A program made the position numbers and the translations under genes. Shown here one piece after another: positions 58,693-64,000 of a stretch of 64,000 nt of DNA. Each line of letters starts with the position of its first letter. Positions within the stretch are counted from its first letter, which is position 1. The notes below the pieces were generated by a model. The model worked only from the letters and a program-made list of their open reading frames with translations, had not been told where the DNA came from and did no database searches. The DNA is from Thermoactinomyces sp. DSM 45891 (GTDB lineage: Bacteria; Bacillota; Bacilli; Thermoactinomycetales; Thermoactinomycetaceae): contig NZ_FPJZ01000008.1 of NCBI RefSeq assembly GCF_900119485.1, positions 1 through 64,000 of the forward strand, in the 5' to 3' direction.

Positions 58693-58747
58693 TCATTTCT
58701 TTTGTTATAATGAGAGAAACCTTTCTTATGAAAAAAAGGAGTTTTTT

Positions 58748-59311
58748 ATGAAAACATTCGGTCACGGTAGTAACCTCAATGGTCACATGTCCACTATTGA
58801 GATGATAGCTGATACATTTAGCCCTAGAGTAAATACATATTTAGAGATGTATGATGAAGTAATAATAGGTACTCTAGATTTTGATCAAAATAAGATTTAT
58901 CAATACGGACTTTTAACATCATTTGCGATTAATGAAGAAGAAGACCAAGTGCAATTCTCTTTTGAGACCTTACATGAGAAGAGCTTCCAGTCCCTAACGG
59001 AGAACTATCAAGACTTATATCTGACCCATGAGGGAGTTTTCGATCTACTTTTTCCTACGGATGATCATACGGATCAGCAGGTAGAGTATAGAGTGTTATT
59101 TTTGACTTGGGTTGATTTTCATTCAGGAGAAGAGAAAACGTATTTTATCGCACCTAATCATATCGTCCCAGAACCCCTTGCCTGTGTAGCGGAATTTTGG
59201 CCATTGGTAAGTGAGATCGGGAGAGATGTTGATTTTCAGAAAACGGGATGTCATGCCAATGAGATGAAAGAAATCCTAAAGCGAGTCAAACAACAATCGG
59301 AAAAAGAATAG
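58748..59311 (+). CDS. Hypothetical acidic protein
   Basis: 187 residues, acidic and soluble ('NEEEDQVQFSFETLHEKSFQ', 'FPTDDHTDQQVEYRVLFLTW'). AAAGGAG precedes the ATG. No motif or family recognised. Monocistronic with its own terminator. Confidence 0.68.
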   Translation: MKTFGHGSNLNGHMSTIEMIADTFSPRVNTYLEMYDEVIIGTLDFDQNKIYQYGLLTSFAINEEEDQVQFSFETLHEKSFQSLTENYQDLYLTHEGVFDLLFPTDDHTDQQVEYRVLFLTWVDFHSGEEKTYFIAPNHIVPEPLACVAEFWPLVSEIGRDVDFQKTGCHANEMKEILKRVKQQSEKE

Positions 59312-59317
59312 TTAGTA

Positions 59318-59354
59318 GAAGGGTAGAAGTCCAAAAACTTCTGCCCTTTTTCTG
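59318..59354 (+). terminator. Terminator of the acidic protein gene
   Basis: GGGTAGAAGT, loop, ACTTCTGCCC then TTTTT. Confidence 0.85.
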
Positions 59355-59425
59355 TGTGATTGGGTATTGACATAGACAAAGTGTAGCATGGACACATACT
59401 TCTAAGGTATCACGAGAGAAACTAA

Positions 59426-59911
59426 TTACTTCTTTTTCTTGCGAGAGCTAAGCACTGTTTTCACTAAGTCGTTTAATCCAGGGGAGTTGATCAGGTTAAA
59501 TAAAGAGTCAGTCTTGTCTATATCTTCTGAGATGGTCTGTTTCTCTTCTTCATCTGAAGCCTGTTTTGTGGGTTTGTCCTTTGGAGAGGGCTTTGGTTTT
59601 AGCTGCGATTGGTTTAGTTGTGATAAGGCCCCGATCATTTGTTTAAAAGCACCTTGATCTTTAAATGCCCGAGAAAAGGATTGAAATGCTTCGATCATTT
59701 GTTTTACATCACTTGATTTCTTAGAAAAGTTTCCTGCAAGTCCCTCCAGTTTCTTCATGGATTCCATAAAGTTAAGTCGAACCGATTTACTTTTAGTTTG
59801 GGGATGGGTAGAAATTGTTTTCCCTCTTGTGGATCGAGTGGATTTACGTGATGAAAAAGTCGTGTTGTTTATAAATGGACGTTTGTGGGACTTGGGCTTT
59901 CTTGATTTCAT
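59426..59911 (-). CDS. Hypothetical basic, low-complexity protein
   Basis: 161 residues. The N-terminal 48 residues are very rich in Lys/Arg/Ser/Thr ('KSRKPKSHKRPFINNTTFSS'), resembling spore coat or DNA-compacting peptides; the middle is helical ('VKQMIEAFQSFSRAFKDQGA'), then a Lys/Pro/Gln stretch and an ending 'LVKTVLSSRKKKK'. No family recognised; coat association is only a guess. Confidence 0.62.
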   Translation of the reverse strand: MKSRKPKSHKRPFINNTTFSSRKSTRSTRGKTISTHPQTKSKSVRLNFMESMKKLEGLAGNFSKKSSDVKQMIEAFQSFSRAFKDQGAFKQMIGALSQLNQSQLKPKPSPKDKPTKQASDEEEKQTISEDIDKTDSLFNLINSPGLNDLVKTVLSSRKKKK

Positions 59912-59989
59912 GATATAACACCTACCTACAAAGCCCAGTTTACCTATTTATATTCACTTACCATCCTGTTAGTGAAGGGGAGTGGCAAA

Positions 59990-61129
59990 ATGACACAGAG
60001 CTGGTGGACCCCTTCGAATTCCTCTAGGCGTGTGAAGAGGTTGAGAAGAATTTATAATCTGAAAGAAGGCTCTCAACTTGATCGCTATATTAGGGAAATG
60101 CGCCAACTCGGGGTTCGGCCTGTTCGTTTTTTAGCTGAAATTGGAATTGTGATTGGCGAGTATACGCCTGACCATCAGTCAGAAATTAGATTAGGGAAGC
60201 ATCCAGATGTAGAATTAGTGGAACCTGATCTTCGAATTACGATTACAGAGCCCTATTTAAATTCAAACTCTACTTCTTTTGCTTCTCCTTATGTGACCGT
60301 TCCATGGGGGGTACAACGCGTAGAAGCGGAGAAAGTTTGGAATAGGACTAGAGGGAAAGGGATTAAAATAGCTGTAATTGATACGGGAATCGATGGTGAA
60401 CATCCAGCCATTAAGCCGAATTTTCGCGGTGGGGTGAATATCTTATCCCCTAATTCCACCCCGATGGACTACAATGGACACGGGACGCATGTAGCCGGAA
60501 TTATCTCAGGAAGATCGAGTGAGATGGGGATTATTGGAGTAGCTCCAAAAGCGAGTATCTATGCAGTAAAGGCATTTAATCGGAAGGGAAGTGCTAATCT
60601 TTCTGATTTATTAACAGCTATTAACTGGTGTATCGAAAATAATATGAATGTTATTAATATGAGCTTCGGAATGGAAAAAGTAAGTGAATCATTGCGGCAT
60701 GCCATTCAAGTTGCTCATAAAAAAGGGATTGTGATGATTGCAGCATCAGGAAATCAGGGACTGAATGGTAGAATTGATTATCCAGCCAGATTTCCAGAAA
60801 CGATTGCGGTTATGTCGGTTTCGATGGATAATGACATTTCTTCCTTTAGTAATCGAGGCAAAGGGGTAGATATAGCAGCACCCGGGGAAAAAATCCCTTC
60901 TGCATGGCTGAATCAAACGAGGAAAGAAATGAGTGGAACATCTATGGCGGTGCCTCATGTATCTGGCATTGTAGCACTCATCCTTGGGTTAGATAATACG
61001 CTGAATCCTGAACAGATTCGGTACCTATTACTTCGTACATCGCGGAGAATAGATGCAGAAGAAATTGGGTTGGTGAATGCGGTTCAGGCTTGTAAGTCAC
61101 TACAGAAGGTGACACGACGTTCTCTATAA
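59990..61129 (+). CDS. Subtilisin-like serine protease without signal peptide
   Basis: 379 residues from ATG 59990 (AAGGGGAG upstream; GTG 59972 is not preferred). S8 triad Asp131 ('IAVIDTGIDGEHPAI'), His164 ('NGHGTHVAGIIS'), Ser318 ('MSGTSMAVPHVSG'), oxyanion Asn255 ('ASGNQG'). Residues 1-95 form a basic propeptide-like domain without a Sec signal. Paralogue of the enzyme at 49035, with the same domain order. Cytosolic or spore location is predicted. Confidence 0.92.
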   Translation: MTQSWWTPSNSSRRVKRLRRIYNLKEGSQLDRYIREMRQLGVRPVRFLAEIGIVIGEYTPDHQSEIRLGKHPDVELVEPDLRITITEPYLNSNSTSFASPYVTVPWGVQRVEAEKVWNRTRGKGIKIAVIDTGIDGEHPAIKPNFRGGVNILSPNSTPMDYNGHGTHVAGIISGRSSEMGIIGVAPKASIYAVKAFNRKGSANLSDLLTAINWCIENNMNVINMSFGMEKVSESLRHAIQVAHKKGIVMIAASGNQGLNGRIDYPARFPETIAVMSVSMDNDISSFSNRGKGVDIAAPGEKIPSAWLNQTRKEMSGTSMAVPHVSGIVALILGLDNTLNPEQIRYLLLRTSRRIDAEEIGLVNAVQACKSLQKVTRRSL

Positions 61130-61132
61130 TAA

Positions 61133-61173
61133 AATTGGTTACTTAGAAATGGATGTTTCTAGGTAACCAATTG
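61133..61173 (+). terminator. Hairpin after the second subtilase gene
   Basis: ATTGGTTACTTAGAAA and TTTCTAGGTAACCAAT form a long stem but no T-run follows; a weak or Rho-type terminator. Confidence 0.45.
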
Positions 61174-61245
61174 GGCTCGTTACATAAAATTATGGATTCA
61201 ATCTGCTGATCATTTTGTGGTAAACTTAACGTTACATAATGAATA

Positions 61246-61281
61246 ACACCCCACTCCGGTGTATTGGGTTGGAGTGGGGTT
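61246..61281 (-). terminator. Hairpin downstream of the gamma-SASP gene
   Basis: ACCCCACTCC/GGAGTGGGGT stem; no clear T-run on the minus strand. Terminator role likely from position. Confidence 0.45.
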
Positions 61282-61293
61282 GAATCTGTCCAA

Positions 61294-61704
61294 CTAGTTT
61301 TGTTGATTTTTGTTCATTTTAGCCCGTGCTTGCATGTTATTACCAGCACTGTTTTCAGAAGCAAACTCAGTGTCCATGCTTTGCATGTTGCTATCCGCAG
61401 AAGCGGCATTGGCAGCTACAGAATTAGCGGCACTAGATTCAGAAGCGAACTCAGTGTCCAAGCCTTGCATATTGCTATTAGCAGAAGCGGCATTGGCAGC
61501 TACAGAATTAGCGACACTAGATTCAGAAGCGAACTCAGTGTCCAAGCCTTGCATATTGCTATTAGCAGAAGCGGCATTGGCAGCTACAGAATTAGCGACA
61601 CTAGATTCAGAAGCAAACTCGGTATCTCGCTCATTGTTCATTGCATTTGGACCTTGTGGCGCGTTCATTTTTGATTTTCCTTGTGAAGAGTTGTTATTAT
61701 TCAT
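61294..61704 (-). CDS. Gamma-type small acid-soluble spore protein with tandem repeats
   Basis: 136 residues from ATG 61704 after AGGAGGTGA. It consists of an Asn/Gln/Ser-rich head, three 28-residue repeats beginning 'DTEFASESSVANSVAANAAS' and a final 'DTEFASENSAGNNMQ'. 'EFASE' is the GPR cleavage signature of gamma-SASP (SspE), which stores amino acids for outgrowth. Four such sites would release several small peptides. Length exceeds B. subtilis SspE (84 aa). Forespore expression is expected. Confidence 0.87.
   Translation of the reverse strand: MNNNNSSQGKSKMNAPQGPNAMNNERDTEFASESSVANSVAANAASANSNMQGLDTEFASESSVANSVAANAASANSNMQGLDTEFASESSAANSVAANAASADSNMQSMDTEFASENSAGNNMQARAKMNKNQQN
61431..61682. 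repeat. 84-bp tandem repeats inside the gamma-SASP gene
   Basis: Units beginning CACTAGATTCAGAAGC recur at 61431, 61515 and 61599, exactly 84 bases apart, nearly identical in DNA. They encode the 28-residue repeats, with no spacer. Recent unit duplication or conversion is likely. Confidence 0.8.
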
Positions 61705-61800
61705 GACTTCTTCACCTCCTGTGCTCATAGTCTGCCCCTATAGAGGCTAATTAATTACATGTAAACATTTCCTTTTTTAATAAAATTTTCGGAGGTTCAA

Positions 61801-62640
61801 ATGAAAGATTCGTTATATCGTGTATTATGGAAAGCAATTCCTACGCGCGGCGTCTCAAGAATTACGGGAGCTTTTGCAAAGCATCCGATTAGTAAAAAAG
61901 TGATACCATCTTACATTAATCATTTTCAAATTGAATTAGAGCCAGTAAAGAAACCGTTAGATCAATTTGATAGCCTACTTGATTTTTTTGTAAGGGAATT
62001 AAAACCAGAAGCTCGTCCCATTGATACCAATTTAGATCAAGTTGTAAGTCCTGTAGATGGTGCCGTTTCCCAAATAGGTGTGATTCAAGAAGGATCTTGT
62101 GTCTATGCGAAGGGAGAAGAGTACTCTCTTGCTGAACTGCTCGGAAACGATCCCCAGTACGTGGAGAAATTCCAAGGTGGAAAATTTGTCACTTTATATC
62201 TAAGTCCCCGTGACTATCACCGAATTCACATGCCAGTAGAGGGTGATATTGAAGGGTACACGTACCTTCCAGGCCCACTCTATCCGGTCAATCCTTTGGG
62301 AATGAGGTTGTTTCCAGAGTTGTTTGCAGTGAATGAACGACTCGTGACCTACGTTCGCTCATCAGCTGGCCTTGTTGCAGTAGTAAAGGTTGGGGCAACG
62401 AACGTAGGAAGCATTAAGGTAACGTATGATGAAGTGAGCACAAACAAAGGACACAGAGAAAATAAGCAAGTTCGATATCGAGAGGAACCTCATTTGTCAA
62501 AAGGTGACGAACTGGGGAGATTTGAGTTTGGTTCCACTGTTATCCTATTATTTGAACCGAACCGTATCGAGTGGACGATTCCAGAGGAAATAGGAACACC
62601 AGTTACCATGGGTAAATCTATTGCTAAGATAGTGGAATAG
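61801..62640 (+). CDS. psd: Phosphatidylserine decarboxylase
   Basis: 279 residues. Family motifs: 'DFFVRELKPEARPI', 'VVSPVDGAVSQIG', 'YLSPRDYHRIHMPVEGDIEG' and the self-cleavage 'FEFGSTVILLFEPN' (G-S-T) that yields the pyruvoyl cofactor. It makes phosphatidylethanolamine from phosphatidylserine at the membrane. The ribosome binding site CGGAGG precedes ATG. pssA is not adjacent here. Confidence 0.94.
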   Translation: MKDSLYRVLWKAIPTRGVSRITGAFAKHPISKKVIPSYINHFQIELEPVKKPLDQFDSLLDFFVRELKPEARPIDTNLDQVVSPVDGAVSQIGVIQEGSCVYAKGEEYSLAELLGNDPQYVEKFQGGKFVTLYLSPRDYHRIHMPVEGDIEGYTYLPGPLYPVNPLGMRLFPELFAVNERLVTYVRSSAGLVAVVKVGATNVGSIKVTYDEVSTNKGHRENKQVRYREEPHLSKGDELGRFEFGSTVILLFEPNRIEWTIPEEIGTPVTMGKSIAKIVE

Positions 62641-62663
62641 AGAAGGAACCTTAGAAGTGAGCA

Positions 62664-62718
62664 CAAAAACCTTTTTAGACGAAAAAGTACGCTTTTTCAT
62701 CTAAAAAGGTTTTTCTCA
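62664..62718 (+). terminator. Terminator of psd
   Basis: AAAAACCTTTTTAGA and TCTAAAAAGGTTTTT form a perfect 15-base stem; the loop contains a second small stem. Confidence 0.87.
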
Positions 62719-62761
62719 TAAGGAGTTGCTTTTTGGAGCAGGCTAATATTGGGTGAAGGCT

Positions 62762-63985
62762 ATGAAGCAATTGATACATACCAAGCGTTTAGATCGAGAG
62801 GCTTGGTACCTCCTTACCATTAGCGCCTTACATGCAGTTTCGTTAGCGCTGTCCAATACATTTTTAAACGTATATTTATGGAAGTTAAAGCAAAATTTTC
62901 TGCTGATTGGTTGGTATAATTTAACCTATCATGTCTCTGTAGCGATAACGTTTATATTTGCTGGTTGGCTCACGAAAAAGGTCGATCGTGTGATTGCCAT
63001 TCGATTAGGGGTGGCAATTCAGGCGTTGTTTTATTTGACTGTCTTATTTTTAGGAACGAGCGCGGCAGATTATGTGGTGTTGCTTGGTTTCTTTATCGGT
63101 GTGGGAAGTGGATTTTATTGGTTAGCTTTTAATGTTCTTTACTTTGAGATTACAGAACGTGAAAATCGAGATTATTTTAATGGGATTAGTGGACTTACGA
63201 ATTCCTTAGCTGGGATTATAGCTCCTGTATTATCGGGATGGATTATTACACGAATCAATCATTTTACAGGTTATCGAATTATTTTTTGGATCTCGCTAGG
63301 GATTTTTATTGTGGCTGTTATTATGAGTTTCTTTTTGAAAGCACGAAGTTCACGAGGGAGTTATCGTCTAAAAGAAGTTCTTCGTATTGCAAGGAATAGA
63401 GGAACCAAATGGCACTGGATTAATCTGGCGATGTTGGTTCAGGGGGTACGAGAAGGTGTCTTTGTCTTTATTACAGGATTATTGGTTTATCTAACGGCAC
63501 GTAGTGAATTTACACTAGGGACATTTTATACTGTCTGTAACCTAGTCTCGTTGATTGCTTATTATTTTGCAGGAAAATGGATGACTCCGGAACGTAGAAT
63601 TAAGGCCATGTTTGTGGGGGCTATAGCGCTTGGATTATGCTTTTTGCCCTATTTGTTCTTGTTAAATACATGGTCGATGTTCGTATTTGGAATAGGCATC
63701 TTTTTGTTTTTCCCCTTTTACTACAATCCGATTTTATCCATCGTGTTTGATGTGATTGGAGAGAAGGATGAGAATGTAGCCTTACGGGTGGAATATGTTG
63801 TTTCAAGAGAGCTGGCTTTAAATATGGGTAGGATTATCAGTGTGCTTGGCTTTATCATATGGGTTTCATATTATCCAGATCTCATTCATCTTAGATGGTA
63901 TTTGTTGCCGATTGCTTTTATGCAGGTGCTAACTTGGTGGTTAATCCGTAAGGCAGCAAATGAAAAAGGAGTGGCTTCCACATAA
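62762..63985 (+). CDS. MFS transporter
   Basis: 407 residues with about twelve membrane helices. The central 'FYWLAFNVLYFEITERENRD' and 'YFNGISGLTNSLAGIIAPVL' resemble a YttB/YkuC-like branch of the major facilitator superfamily. The substrate is unknown. Start is ATG 62762 (GGGTGAAGG upstream); GTG 62753 is also in frame. The window ends 15 bases after its stop. Confidence 0.85.
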   Translation: MKQLIHTKRLDREAWYLLTISALHAVSLALSNTFLNVYLWKLKQNFLLIGWYNLTYHVSVAITFIFAGWLTKKVDRVIAIRLGVAIQALFYLTVLFLGTSAADYVVLLGFFIGVGSGFYWLAFNVLYFEITERENRDYFNGISGLTNSLAGIIAPVLSGWIITRINHFTGYRIIFWISLGIFIVAVIMSFFLKARSSRGSYRLKEVLRIARNRGTKWHWINLAMLVQGVREGVFVFITGLLVYLTARSEFTLGTFYTVCNLVSLIAYYFAGKWMTPERRIKAMFVGAIALGLCFLPYLFLLNTWSMFVFGIGIFLFFPFYYNPILSIVFDVIGEKDENVALRVEYVVSRELALNMGRIISVLGFIIWVSYYPDLIHLRWYLLPIAFMQVLTWWLIRKAANEKGVAST

Positions 63986-64000
63986 AAGGAGGTCACTCGT

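Noticed and set aside
61431..61682. Regular repeats that might look like a CRISPR array
   Set aside because: Units are 84 bases, contiguous without spacers, in frame within a gene, and no cas genes occur.
61310..61750. Long open frame on the plus strand opposite the gamma-SASP gene
   Set aside because: It is the antisense of a repetitive coding sequence, has no ribosome binding site, and the minus-strand protein has clear EFASE sites and AGGAGGTGA.

Overview
The window reads as chromosome from a low-to-moderate GC, endospore-forming Gram-positive bacterium of the order Bacillales. Spore genes are dense: cwlJ-gerQ, spoVAC-spoVAD, a GerP-type locus, an alpha/beta-type SASP, a gamma-type SASP, RsfA-like regulators and an array of spore-type miniproteins. 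Housekeeping blocks match Bacillus gene neighbourhoods: ytxG-ytxH-aroA-ccpA-acsA, tyrS/rpsD/ytsP, and ylbF/ylbG. A MinD gene followed by a MinE-like gene is not the classical Bacillus arrangement. Together with the general gene style this points to a Bacillales family outside Bacillaceae, perhaps Thermoactinomycetaceae; that placement is inference. Strong AGGAGG-type ribosome binding sites and Rho-independent hairpins bound most units and were used to refine many starts.

Layout. 1-660: right end of an IS150-type (IS3 family) element, inserted into a uridine-kinase-like gene whose 3' part survives. 0.7-8.5 kb: amidohydrolase, cwlJ-gerQ, a trypsin-like protease, bioY behind an apparent BirA operator, a pseudouridine synthase with a kinase-like protein, a TPR protein, a candidate small RNA and a DUF309 protein. 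8.6-11.9 kb: RsfA-like regulator, a coiled-coil protein, five tiny glycine-rich/one-helix proteins in tandem on the minus strand, and a secreted repeat protein. 11.9-20.6 kb: dehydrogenase, ytxGH, aroA, an SseB-like protein, ccpA, mtnN, a DUF1540 protein and acsA (central carbon and its control). 20.7-27.8 kb: nuclease, two tandem class A penicillin-binding proteins, and T-box-controlled tyrS. 27.9-30 kb: GerP locus with an alpha-crystallin-like gene, including a GerPA/F-type gene that appears to start at ATA. 30-38.6 kb: rpsD with a structured leader, trmB, Nudix, a Tat-type DMF-amidase-like protein, ytsP, two metallopeptidases (M29, M42) and a NAL1-like serine protease. 38.7-45 kb: ylaN, a Ca2+/H+ antiporter, NYN protein, Asp23 protein, YugN, M20 hydrolase, CBS protein and a methyltransferase. 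45.2-50.1 kb: spoVAC-spoVAD without an adjacent spoVAE, a degenerate 2H-type protein, SPFH plus ribbon-helix-helix pair, and a leaderless subtilase. 50.2-58.3 kb: CorC/HlyC-type protein, mgtE, ylbF/ylbG, minD-minE and a second RsfA/Myb-like protein. 58.4-64 kb: SASP, a second leaderless subtilase, gamma-SASP with 28-residue repeats, psd and an MFS transporter.

Functionally the window combines spore formation, dormancy and germination (DPA uptake, germinant permeability, cortex lysis, SASPs, regulators), carbon regulation (CcpA with AcsA), cell-wall synthesis, division-site placement and metal/ion homeostasis. No tRNA or rRNA genes, prophage, CRISPR array or classical defence island was seen. 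The least conventional stretches are the miniprotein array, the GerP locus with its ATA-start gene, the candidate small RNA near 7.9 kb and the reduced spoVA cluster.
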